20,000 nucleotides of DNA from Chrysomallon squamiferum (GCA_012295275.1 CM022671.1:17581956-17601955), one strand, 5' to 3'; shown: positions 10,205 through 19,819, numbered from the stretch's first letter. The notes: generated from the sequence alone by a model not told the origin. A program made the numbers and translations.

Positions 10205-10912
10205 ACAGCAGCTCCCTAAAGATAGAGCATGCCAGGCAACGAAACGCTCGGTGGGTGTTTTAATCAAGATTTTCTCGTATTGATCGCTCTCAGCCTCCAC
10301 TTGATTGAAGACGGTTGTGGCTAAATCCTCACTAATCAATACGGCTAGCTGGACACGACTGTGGGTCTCCGCGGACGAACGCCGGGGTCCTGATGGATCG
10401 GTCTGTTTGTACAGGCAGACGGACGGTCGATGGCGACATTTTTGTCAAGCCTCAAGACGATAGCAAGCGACATCTATTGACACTTTCAGGACACCGATAA
10501 TTCCAGCGTAATAAATTGCCTTTAGACGCCTTCCAGCGAAGATAAGGTCTTTCTGTCAAGATTACAGCCCTTAAATAGGTTTTCATTAGTTCGCCCGATG
10601 CTCGCAGTGAACTCTCTCGTTTTATCAAATATTGCTTTATTAATCAAACGGACTCGTTTTTCGTTAATTTGGCTATCAGCCGGGGCGAAAGTGTATCCGT
10701 CGATAACAAAAGAGGGTTAATTCCTTGAGTGGTTAACTGGACATTCAGATGCATGTTGCCGAGCTCGGAGTCTGAAAACACTAATAGACTCCGAGGTGGC
10801 CACACAATTGAGCGTTATTCTCTTAGCCGTACCGTGCTATCATCCCTTTGTGTGACGGACTGGCAAGCCCTTCTCCCGAATCAGGCTCAGATTTCGTTAT
10901 TGGTTTCGGGAC
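10205..10912. promoter_or_regulatory. Candidate conserved noncoding element / developmental enhancer
   Basis: About 700 bp of complex, repeat-free DNA with many CpG dinucleotides, unlike almost all the rest of the window. It has no long supported open frame: the frame at 10729-11103 runs through a poly-A tract and is rejected. Homeodomain and TALE-like cores recur (ATCAAT, ATTGAT, TTAATCAAAC, GTTAATTTGG, AAGATTACAG), and so do GATAA cores. Blocks of this kind in large AT-rich animal genomes are often enhancers under selection. Conservation cannot be tested here, so the call rests on composition and motif density. An unrecognised noncoding exon is an alternative. Confidence 0.4.
10759..10795. 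other. Perfect 10-bp inverted repeat with overlapping palindrome
   Basis: CTCGGAGTCT (10764-10773) and AGACTCCGAG (10786-10795) are exact reverse complements around a 12-nt spacer. The left arm overlaps the 10-bp palindrome CCGAGCTCGG (10759-10768). The arms are GC-rich, so the stem would be stable in DNA or RNA. It is too short for a typical microRNA precursor. Confidence 0.7.
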
Positions 10913-11150
10913 ATTTTTCTTCGTTAATTACAATTCCATGTTCGCTCGGCATTCATTTCGGTACAGTTCATAAAAAAAAAAAAAAAAAAAAAAAAATGTC
11001 AAGATATGTCGAGTTAGTCATTTCCAGCCGCATGGCAATTTTTTTCTTCATTAATTTCAATTCCATGTTAACGCGACGGTTCTTTTCAGTGTGTTTTATA
11101 TAAAGGTGTTTTAAGATGTGTTGAGTTATTTCCAGCTCTGTGACTGTTTT
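10913..11150 (+). repeat. Imperfect direct duplication split by poly-A
   Basis: Copy one (about 10913-11035) and copy two (about 11040-11150) share TTTTTCTTC[G/A]TTAATT, then CAATTCCATGTT, and later AAGAT[A/G]TG followed by GAGTTA and TTTCCAGC. Offsets are 127 bp at the left block and 112 bp at the right block. Copy one carries A25 (10972-10996) where copy two has only a short A/T-rich stretch, which explains most of the offset change. Confidence 0.75.
10972..10996 (+). repeat. Poly-A tract, 25 nt
   Basis: An uninterrupted A25 inside copy one of the duplicated segment. Confidence 0.95.
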
Positions 11151-12332
<1,182 letters not shown>

Positions 12333-12453
12333 ATCATATTGAGGTCAATACAAACTGATGATGAAAGATTCAGTTACGCGAAAAATCTTTATGCAGAAAA
12401 TTAATACGTAGTCAATACGATTATGTGGCTCTGTTTATATATTTGCATATATG

Positions 12454-12480
12454 TTGGGTTGGAACATAAGTTGCTGTGGT

Positions 12481-12533
<53 letters not shown>

Positions 12534-12690
12534 CTGTGTGTGTGTGTGTGCATTGGGATGGAGCAAAAGTTCACAGCGGTTTTTTTTATGTGGCGGTTGA
12601 GCAACTGTTTTCATTTCACACTCGACTGCAATGTGTGAGATATTTACATATTGTGAAAGGGGAACAAACAGACACGTGTGTGCTTGAATA
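12454..12690 (+). mobile_element. Mariner-type 5' terminal fragment, terminal sequence present twice
   Basis: TTGGGATGGAGCAAAAGT followed by GCGGTTTTT (12553-12585) closely resembles the terminal inverted repeat of cecropia/irritans-group mariners, compared from memory with the human MADE1/Hsmar1 terminus TTAGGTTGGTGCAAAAGT...GCGGTTTTT. A second, diverged copy (TTGGGTTGGAACATAAGT) begins at 12454, 99 bp upstream, with a GT array between them. The usual flanking TA target site is not directly adjacent to either copy. After the second copy, an ATG at 12631 opens only 18 codons before a stop, so no transposase is encoded. No matching right end is seen in the next few hundred bases. It is most likely a decayed 5' fragment. 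Confidence 0.5.
12480..12550. repeat. (GT)n microsatellite inside mariner-like sequence
   Basis: GT array with a TA near the start and a TTCT interruption at about 12532-12535. It separates the two terminal-like sequences. Confidence 0.95.
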
Positions 12691-12751
12691 AATCTATGTA
12701 TAAATCTATATATTGTCACTTAAAAAATACACAACATACGCTCACGCGCAC

Positions 12752-12758
12752 ACCCCCC

Positions 12759-12808
<50 letters not shown>

Positions 12809-12830
12809 AACACATGACACACACGCATGG
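12752..12830. repeat. C9 run followed by (CA)n
   Basis: C9 at 12753-12761, then a CA array to about 12802, then CAAACA/CACATG-type decay to about 12826. Confidence 0.95.
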
Positions 12831-12867
12831 CCACTCCACTTCATAATATTAATAAGGATTTTATAAA

Positions 12868-12911
12868 TATTATTATTATTACAAAAAAAAGAAAAAAGAA
12901 AAAAAAAAGAA
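12868..12911. repeat. Short (ATT)n then A-rich tract
   Basis: Four to five ATT units, then A8/A6/A10 runs separated by G. Confidence 0.85.
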
Positions 12912-13020
12912 TTGTATTTTATAGCAATTCACCCTTTCTGGAAGATTAGCTGACATTTTTGCGAATCTACAGGTTATTATTAAAGCTGAAATATAATAAG
13001 TAGTATTATTAATTATAAGG

Positions 13021-13520
13021 TTTTTTTTTCAAGCAAAGAAGTCGATCGTTTACCTCGACTCAGCTAAATCAGTTATTGACGGCCTTTTCACTTCCCGGCG
13101 AGCGATAATGAACGCTCAACGAAGACAACATGAAATTCTATCAGTGATTTATATATTAGTTGATAACCAAATATTTACTCTGCCTCAATAACTCGAATTA
13201 ACTGCCATAATGCTGGACGGTGACCTTATTGACGTCAACGGCAACGTCGACATTTCATTTCCGGCTAATGCAATGCCGAAAAGTAATTAACGAGACCATA
13301 AACATTGGTGATTAAGTGGACGCTGTTTCTTTGGAATAACAAAAAGGATGGATGGACGTTTGCGTCTAATGTCGTAGCCAGATTAAGACAGCCAGGCTTG
13401 TTCTCGTCCCTATTAACGAGTTTTGTCAATCGAAGTCTCGTGTGATTGGTTTGTATGCGTAAATAAACGTATGTTTGCTTCAGCGAGCGTGTGACGAAGA
13501 GGCATCCTTACAAGAAGCCA
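13021..13520. promoter_or_regulatory. Candidate conserved noncoding/enhancer block with CRE palindrome
   Basis: About 500 bp of complex, CpG-containing sequence without a long open frame, standing out from AT-rich flanks. It contains the perfect palindrome TTGACGTCAA (13229-13238), which includes a full CRE (TGACGTCA, 13230-13237) of the kind bound by CREB/ATF. TGACCTT lies just upstream (13221-13227). GTAAATAAAC (13459-13468) is a forkhead-class match. TAAT/ATTA cores are frequent. A regulatory role is inferred from composition and motifs only. Confidence 0.38.
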
Positions 13521-14050
13521 GTGGTACGAAGTTGAGGACGTTGGGTTGTTGTGAATGTTCAGAATGATTCCAACACACACACATATGAGCTTCAGTATTT
13601 TTGCTTGATTTTTAAAGCGTTGTAACGAACTAAGAGATTAATATTGTTAAAAAAAAAATAATAATAAAACAAAAAATTTCATTGCAAATCTTTATAGATA
13701 TTACGACATCTGAAAAAATGAATTTTGTTTTAATGTATGTCTTTATCTTTATAATCTGCAAAAACTTAGAAATACTTAAATATTTTAAATATGTGTCAAT
13801 GTACCTGTAGTAAAGTGTGTTGAAACAATACATATGGGCAAATATGTGTCACAATTCCTGAACATATTGTGGGCCTAAGGCTTTTTATAAACAGAATAAA
13901 AATGTTCTTGTTCACATGCATGCGTCAGTATGAGGGTATGTATTACACGTTAGAATCTGTTAACGTCAAGGCGTATGAATGTTATGTGTGAGTGTGACTA
14001 TCAGAAAAAAAGCATGTATAGAAATGCATCTCTATATTGCTGTCAGTATT
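13521..14050. other. Unique AT-rich DNA, no gene seen
   Basis: Short CA tract at about 13573-13584 and A-run at 13649. The rest is AT-rich with no recognised gene or RNA. The minus-strand open frame at 13630-13833 is Ile/Phe/Lys-rich low complexity. Confidence 0.55.
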
Positions 14051-14058
14051 TGATCTAT

Positions 14059-14161
14059 GTGTGTGTGTGTGTATGTATGTATGTGTATATATGTGTATAT
14101 ATATACAAAAATAAATACACACATACACCCACACACACTCACACACATACATACAAACACA

Positions 14162-14205
<44 letters not shown>

Positions 14206-14262
14206 TATATATGCACGTATGTATGTATACGCGTGTGTGTTTGAGTGTGTGTGTGTGTTTAT
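14059..14262. repeat. GT / CA / GT compound microsatellite
   Basis: GT-rich (about 14059-14098), then CA-rich (about 14116-14160), then (GT)n (about 14167-14202), then GT/GTAT-rich (about 14215-14258). The strand switches produce the inverted repeat listed separately. Confidence 0.95.
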
Positions 14263-14269
14263 TTTTGTA
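14104..14269. other. Long imperfect inverted repeat (about 50-bp arms)
   Basis: TACAAAAATAAA (14104-14115) and TTTATTTTTGTA (14258-14269) are exact reverse complements. Inward of them, the CA-rich left arm (to about 14152) pairs with the GT-rich right arm (from about 14218) with several mismatches, including a shared CACTCA/TGAGTG block. The loop contains the (GT)n array. The non-CA/GT outer 12 bp show that the symmetry is more than two random CA and GT tracts. Confidence 0.65.
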
Positions 14270-14839
14270 CGCATATCATATAACGTACCTCTACAGGTAA
14301 TCAACAAGAGCTAGATCTGGAATGAACGTAAATATCAGATTTTATGGAACAGCGTTACCTCTGTCTCTCTCTCTCTCTGAGGCAAGAGGGATCAATTAAC
14401 AACAGGTACAGAAATAAGAAGAAAAAAAAGAAAAGAAAGTCATGCTATATCTGTGTCCTTGCCAGAAACGTAAGCAAACGTAAAACGATTCCACAGGTAA
14501 TTGAAGATACCTTGTAGCAAAATCGCCTTACAAACATGGTCACATTCCCAGTTTGTTAGCCTTTCGCTGATTGGAAAGAATCTGGGGAATGGCAAAGGTT
14601 TATTTCTTCTTGGGTCAGATTTTGACTCTGTGTGTTTTTTTCTGTTGCTGTATCAAACTGCTGGGGATTCTGTGATATTTTTAATATAATTTCTTAGCAT
14701 TTATTTGAAATGTTGTGATGTTATTTTCAGTTGCCGGATAATTGCAATTTCATAAAGCTGAATAAAAACTAAAATGAATTACCTCTGCATACAAATTTTC
14801 CCTTTATTTTTATTCAGACTGTGATTTTGCAGATAGTTG

Positions 14840-14841
<2 letters not shown>
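14270..14841. other. Unique DNA, no supported gene
   Basis: Contains a short TC tract (14361-14378) and an A-rich run (14420-14440). The 62-codon open frame at 14501-14689 is not recognised. From 14690 the sequence is AT-rich. Confidence 0.5.
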
Positions 14842-14906
<65 letters not shown>

Positions 14907-14926
14907 TTATTTACTTATTTTTATTA

Positions 14927-14990
<64 letters not shown>

Positions 14991-15029
14991 GTTGTGGCTG
15001 TTGTTGTTGTTGTTGTTGTTTTTTGTTTT
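14842..15029. repeat. (TTA)n followed by (TTG)n
   Basis: Two (TTA)n arrays (about 14842-14907 and 14926-14989) split by TTTATTTACTTATTT-type sequence, then TTG repeats and T-rich sequence to 15029. Poly-Leu, poly-Tyr and poly-Ile translations are artefacts. Confidence 0.97.
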
Positions 15030-15640
15030 TAACGATTATAAAGTACCTCACTTGATCTTCAGAAGGTTATCTTCACAAACGATGATGACTACTCTCGCTA
15101 TGCTACACTCCTGTATCCATCCCTAACCTATATTTGTTTCATACCTTCCTTTTTTTTTTTTTTTTTGTTTTTTCCCGTACAGTCAAACTAGAAACACACG
15201 CTGTGTAAAACTAACGCAACCGGAGCCAGAAGTTAAGCGATTCTGCACTTTCAAGGTCACAGGTATAAAGTCAGAAAAACAATCGTTATTTTATGCTAAA
15301 TAAACACTTTGGTTATTTCAGGAGCTCGTAAAAAAAAAGCACTGGCCAAACGCCGCAGTTTTAAACGATAAAGAAGTTCTGTTTTTTCACCTATATATTT
15401 ACCCAATTACCTCAGCGATGTTACTGCTGCCATGATACAGATACGCTATATGGCCACATTCCACGACAGACAATAATACTAGCAAGGGGAGAAAATAGAC
15501 CTTGATTTCTCATTTCCCTTTTTCTCCACAGACAATAAAACTCGTATATGTCAGAATATCTCACATCCTAGCCCCGACAACCTCAATTTTTTTTTTTAAA
15601 AAGAAAAGAAAAAATAAGAGGTATAGAAATAGCGATTCTG
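15030..15640. other. Unique DNA, with T17 and a candidate nuclear-receptor site
   Basis: T17 at 15150-15166. TCAAGGTCA at 15251-15259 is an exact ERR/NR5A half-site match. A T-run then A/G-rich tract spans 15587-15620. The open frame at 15502-15729 crosses that tract and is not supported. Confidence 0.5.
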
Positions 15641-15644
15641 ATAA

Positions 15645-15722
15645 ATGGAATCGATCCCGTGACTTCTTGCGCCTATGTATCTACGTGGAAAGTGTATTAT
15701 ACAACATGCTAGGCTTTCGTTT
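15645..15722 (-). mobile_element. Possible tRNA-derived SINE or tRNA-like relic
   Basis: On the minus strand, GGATCGATTCC differs at one position from the RNA polymerase III B-box consensus GGTTCGANTCC. It is preceded by a variable-arm-like stretch and, about 50 nt upstream, by TAGCATGTTGT, which is a poor A-box. No clover-leaf can be closed. It could be an old tRNA-derived SINE head or chance. Confidence 0.25.
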
Positions 15723-16020
15723 GTGTTGAAAAGATGCCAATTCGCACGGTTTTCTGTAACATCGCACTGATGACTTCAGAGGCAGAACTCGCCAAGTTTA
15801 CTGAGAAACCCGCTAACAGAAGCTGTTCCACTAAAGCTTTGTGTGCTTTACGACATAATAAAATCACAGGTTAGCAAGAAAGCAGCAACGCCCTCAGTTA
15901 CTTGTATTGATGTCTGCGTTTTAGTACTATTTATATATATAATCAGAACATAATGTTGTGAAATTGGAAAAAAAAAAAAATAAGAATGTATCTAGTTTTT
16001 TTTGTAACCTATATTCTAAT
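15723..16020. other. Unique DNA, no gene seen
   Basis: Mixed sequence ending in an A13 run (15968-15980). No coding or RNA gene was recognised. Confidence 0.5.
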
Positions 16021-16078
16021 TGTAATCATTACCAGTTAGCCACATTTCGTGTTAGATAAGCTAATCATAAAGAGATTG

Positions 16079-16136
<58 letters not shown>

Positions 16137-16226
16137 GAGAGAGAGAGAATGCATATGTATAGTCTAACAGTAATCTTTACCAGTTAGCCAAATTTTCATG
16201 TTTGACAAGATTAACATTTCGAATTT

Positions 16227-16312
<86 letters not shown>
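16021..16312 (+). repeat. Tandem duplication of unique segment plus (GA)n
   Basis: TAATC[A/T]TTACCAGTTAGCCA, then ATTT, TGTT, GA, AAG and CAT in the same order, occur at 16023 and 16171, an offset of 148 bp. Each copy ends in a GA array: 16082-16148 (with one GTGA interruption) and 16229-16312 (uninterrupted). Roughly 60 bp of unique DNA was therefore duplicated together with its microsatellite and has since diverged. Confidence 0.85.
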
Positions 16313-16314
<2 letters not shown>

Positions 16315-16665
16315 TGAACAGCTTAATTGAAACTCTAAATAAAAACTGAAAACGTTATCTGATATTAATCTAAACGCTACAGTATTTGCCATTTTGACAA
16401 AGATAACAATGAAATATCTGCGTATTCCACTCGGCAGACCTAAGGACCTATTGTTCGGCGTGTGGACTTTTCGTTAAGTGTTTCGTTATGGTGCGTGTTT
16501 CTAAATATACAAATATCAGTGAATGTCTTACACGTGTAGCATACCTTCTTGCCTCGGGATTGTATTAAGCAATCCCACAGTAATATCACTGATACCAGAA
16601 AGACTTGCATCGCTCAATGTTTGTATGTAAAACTAATTTACCCCGGCTGCTAGACAGAGAAGTGG
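16313..16665. other. Unique DNA, no gene seen
   Basis: Non-repetitive, moderately complex sequence. No long open frame and no recognised RNA. Confidence 0.5.
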
Positions 16666-16739
16666 CTTTTTGATTTATTTTTATTTCTTTTCTTTTTCTT
16701 TTTTTTTAACTTTCTTTTCTTCCTTTTTTTTTTTTTTTG
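16666..16739. repeat. T-rich pyrimidine tract
   Basis: T and TTTC runs with few purines, ending in T13 at about 16726-16738. Confidence 0.85.
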
Positions 16740-16925
16740 TTAGTGTAATGGGATGGCTGGGTTTTAATTTAAACGGTTTACAGGAGGCTAACCTTTCGAA
16801 TTTTTTCTCGAAATGGAACATTAAGTTAAAAAGAAATTAAACAACTGAAACGATAAATAGAGAAAAAATAGTAGAATTTTTTGTAAAAGGAAATCTTTCC
16901 TTTATGACCTGATTATAGATTATGA

Positions 16926-16943
16926 AAATAATAATAATAATAA

Positions 16944-16974
<31 letters not shown>

Positions 16975-16997
16975 AAGAAGAAGAAGAAGAAGAAGAA
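16926..16997. repeat. (AAT)n followed by (AAG)n
   Basis: AAT units to about 16945, then about 17 AAG units, a purine-only array on the + strand. Confidence 0.97.
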
Positions 16998-17309
16998 TTA
17001 ATAATATCTACAGAGAAAATAAAATAAGAAAACCAATTATTAATCCAATGATATCATTTCTAAACTCTTAATAACAAATTGTTAACATTTCAGAATTAAG
17101 CAATTTGAAATAAACATGATTCGGAAAAACATACAATAATAAGTACCAACACATGAGAACAAACTGAGACAAGAAATGTAAGACCAATCCTATTCAAAAG
17201 TACCATTAAGCCTATCCCTGGTAATAACCAGTAGCAATTTAAGATTTATAAACGTAAAGATGTTTTTTTAAACTTTCATACATTTTCCTCATGTGAATAT
17301 TTATTACTG

Positions 17310-17340
<31 letters not shown>

Positions 17341-17503
17341 ATCAGCTGTAATAATATATAATTTATTTTTAAACTCGTATCCTCTATGATTACAGTAATA
17401 AATAAAACGCACAAGAACGATTAACTTTCACGCATCTGGGATTACAAATCCGGTGGCAGAAACCTCTTGTATCTTACGTTCTGTTTTACCAAAAATCCAG
17501 CCA
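16998..17503. other. Unique AT-rich DNA with A29
   Basis: No gene seen. The longest homopolymer in the window, A29, is at 17310-17338. Confidence 0.55.
17310..17338 (+). repeat. Poly-A tract, 29 nt
   Basis: An uninterrupted A29. No AATAAA lies within 30 nt upstream, so a retroposed tail is not specifically supported. Confidence 0.95.
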
Positions 17504-17511
17504 AACACACA

Positions 17512-17552
<41 letters not shown>

Positions 17553-17562
17553 CACACAACAC
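17504..17562. repeat. (CA)n microsatellite
   Basis: CA array with AAC interruptions at both ends. Confidence 0.97.
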
Positions 17563-18110
17563 ATCAGTCTGCCAGTCTTAACGCATTAACAAGGCTTCGA
17601 ACGCGCACGTGGTGGATGGTTTGGGTTTATTAGAACAGTTGACTTGATTCCGTTCCAGTTTGCGTACTCAGTTACCCGCCTCTCGTCGCCTGTATCCGTG
17701 CATGATGACTCCGCTGATGCTTTGCCAGACAATGATCTTCTCTTGCCTGACGGACTGCGCGCGATTCCAGCGTGCTGCAGGGTTGTCAGCGTTCACAGGG
17801 GCCAACCTGTGTGCTTCTGGTGTCTTTGCCGTAAGCAGAGTAGCTGGAAGCTGTTCAGGCTTATTTGCTCTTTTCTCCTCGGCGTTTCTAAACAGGGGTC
17901 AAAGAAACAAACAGCACCGTGCGGTCCAATATGTATCACCCTCGTAACACATAACTCATAAGTTACTTCCCAGACAGGTACGTCAGGCTATGTAGATACC
18001 AGATTGTGTTCTTGAGTGTCCAGTCTTGGTCGGACAATGGTAGGACATGGATTCTATCGCCTCTAATTAGACAAGATGGCCACGTCCACTTCACTTATGG
18101 CTGTACGTAC
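17563..18110. promoter_or_regulatory. GC/CpG-richer block, possible exon or regulatory DNA
   Basis: This stretch is clearly richer in GC and CpG than its flanks, especially 17590-17780. It holds the overlapping open frames and the splice-donor-like site. It could be a conserved noncoding element, an untranslated first exon, or a remnant of a mobile element. The sequence alone does not decide. Confidence 0.25.
17644..17961 (+). CDS. Unrecognised 105-codon open frame, weak candidate
   Basis: This is the longest open frame in unique sequence. It begins MIPFQFAYSVTRLSS and is Cys/Ser-rich, with a short hydrophobic segment (LFRLICSFLLGV, about residues 70-81). A second frame on the same strand (17660-17947, 95 codons) is open over nearly the same bases, which argues that local GC content, not selection, keeps stops away. 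A strong 5' splice-site match, CAG|GTACGT, lies at about 17976-17984, just beyond both stop codons. It would fit a noncoding or untranslated exon better than this protein. No domain is recognised, and it may not be a gene. Confidence 0.12.
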   Translation: MIPFQFAYSVTRLSSPVSVHDDSADALPDNDLLLPDGLRAIPACCRVVSVHRGQPVCFWCLCRKQSSWKLFRLICSFLLGVSKQGSKKQTAPCGPICITLVTHNS

Positions 18111-18872
18111 GAATGCACGTATCTACATACACACATGCATACTTATATATAGACAAATAACATGCAAGTACACAAACGTGGTGAATGTGTATGCATGAAT
18201 GTAATATTATACATAGGACATGTATATTATATAACTCTTAGTTGATATATTCGCCATTTAACTATTGTTTTCTAAGAAGATTATACTGAAATTATATCAT
18301 ATTTTGTAGTCATAACAAATCAAATACACAATCCTATAGACATTCTGTTAATATATAAATGCAGTAGCCAGTCTTCTTTGTTTTAAGAAAATATACTCGG
18401 CAGATACTTTAACTTTCAGATTCAAAATTATCATGACAGCTAAGACCAAGTGTGGATTATACTGATAATATAATTTAAAAAATATGAAAAATACACTTGT
18501 AAATATCAGAAAAAGAAATGAGATTTAATGAGAAAAACTCAACATAAGAACATACATGCGTACAGAAATCTACTAAAACTGCATCTGTTACAAAATTACC
18601 TCTTACACAGTTCCGGTCGTCTGTGATTAACAAGACTTAAAATAAGTAGCCTCTATTATTACTTTTCTTTTAGAATCAATTACAGATTATGGCCACTATA
18701 TATTTCTTATTAAGTGTAACGTCGGTTAGATAGTGAGTGGGTTAGCAATCAGGCTGCAGGGGTTAAACATTCATTCAGATAAACGATTCATTATATCAGA
18801 ACTCAAACCAAGTCGTAGAATGCCAACGCTATATCCCAGCTGCCTAAATCGATCTGATAAATGTATACAAAA
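18111..18872. other. Unique AT-rich DNA, no gene seen
   Basis: It starts with CATA/GTAC-rich degenerate sequence (to about 18200), then ordinary AT-rich DNA. The 71-codon open frame at 18733-18948 runs into a CA array and is not supported. Confidence 0.5.
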
Positions 18873-18905
18873 CATACACACACACACACACACACACAGA
18901 CACAC
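18873..18905. repeat. (CA)n microsatellite
   Basis: CA array with a GA interruption near its end. Confidence 0.95.
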
Positions 18906-18930
18906 AAGCCATGAACGAAATAAAGGATCA

Positions 18931-18982
18931 ATCAAAAAAAAAACATAATGATAATAATAATAATAATAATAATAGTAATAAA
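18931..18982. repeat. A-run followed by (AAT)n
   Basis: A10, then ATGATAATAAT units, with one GTAAT interruption. Confidence 0.93.
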
Positions 18983-19019
18983 TAACTGAGAGACAGAACT
19001 AAGAGAATGGTTTAAAGAA

Positions 19020-19340
19020 CAAAACGACAAATCTAGTCCGGTTGTGTGAATGTATTTTTGACGACAATACCACGGCTATCAGTTTAATAATTCACGTATT
19101 AATCAACACGTATTTGCGATCAATAGCGCCGTCTCAGTCCCTCGCGGAATCGTTGTCACGTGACCAGTCCTATTTTTAAAGTACTGAATTGTTTCTTCTT
19201 TTTTTTTTCTTTTATTCTATCATGTTAAATTAATGACTTTTTTTACCCCCCATATTAAATCGATAATTGGAGTTGTTGACCCTGATATACTGACACACCA
19301 CAATAATTACGACTCTGCGCAACAAGTTAGTGAATTAGGT
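19020..19340. promoter_or_regulatory. Candidate regulatory block with E-box palindrome
   Basis: CpG-containing unique sequence. GTCACGTGAC at 19155-19164 is a perfect 10-bp palindrome that contains the CACGTG E-box in the context favoured by USF/TFE-type bHLH proteins. TAAT/ATTA cores are nearby. It is a motif-based candidate only. Confidence 0.28.
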
Positions 19341-19371
19341 GGCTTAATTTTATTTTACATATTGTAGGTAT

Positions 19372-19390
19372 GTGTGTGTGTGTGTGTGTT
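19372..19390. repeat. Short (GT)n
   Basis: About nine GT units. Confidence 0.93.
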
Positions 19391-19480
19391 AATACGCATT
19401 ACTATTTGTAGTAACAATAGATGTTGTAGTAGTAGTTTCATTACTAAAGTAATGCTAATTTAAAAAATAAGAAACAGCAT

Positions 19481-19497
19481 GATGGTGATGGTAGTAA

Positions 19498-19552
<55 letters not shown>

Positions 19553-19607
19553 GGTGGTGGTGGTGGTGGTGGTAGTAACAGTAGCAATAGTATATTGGTA
19601 GTAGTAC
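19481..19607. repeat. (TAG)n followed by (TGG)n
   Basis: TAG units at about 19491-19542 change sharply to TGG units at about 19541-19573, followed by decayed GTA/GCA units. The G-rich half has only GG doublets. Confidence 0.97.
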
Positions 19608-19740
19608 TATATTCAGTGCCTAAGTGTATGTGTACCGTTTTCTTTTATCATACATCACCTCTGTAACATTACTTTCTGCACTAATTACAATCGCACGATG
19701 TAATCAGCAGATGAACTAAATTTTATTTATCGAGCTCTGG

Positions 19741-19819
19741 AAAAAAAAAAAAAAAATAAAATAAAATAATCCGAATTATACAAAAAAAAAAAAAAAAAAA
19801 AAAAAGAAGAAGAAAGAAA
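19741..19819 (+). repeat. Two poly-A tracts (A16, A24) with AAAAT and AAG tails
   Basis: A16 at 19741-19756, then (TAAAA)n-like sequence, a short AT spacer, A24 at 19782-19805, and GAAGAAG. Confidence 0.93.

Noticed and set aside
10764-10795. microRNA precursor
   Set aside because: The stem is only 10 bp with a 12-nt loop, too short for a normal precursor, and there is no longer pairing outside it.
10729-11103. 124-codon open frame
   Set aside because: It passes through A25, giving a Lys run, and spans the edge of a noncoding duplication. There is no domain or composition typical of a protein.
12423-12719. Cys-Val and His-Thr open frames around 12.5 kb
   Set aside because: They are generated by the (GT)n array and overlap mariner-like terminal DNA. 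The mariner start itself stops after 18 codons.
13975-14314. Cys-Val/His-Thr open frames on both strands
   Set aside because: They are products of the GT/CA/GT compound microsatellite.
14821-15126. Poly-Leu/Ile/Tyr 'membrane' protein
   Set aside because: It is a translation of (TTA)n. The hydrophobicity is an artefact.
16926-16997. GAA-type repeat with AAT start as a coding Lys/Glu run
   Set aside because: It is a plain microsatellite with no open frame extending beyond the repeat.
19541-19573. G-quadruplex in (TGG)n
   Set aside because: There are only GG doublets. A two-tier structure is possible but weak, and there is no evidence of function.
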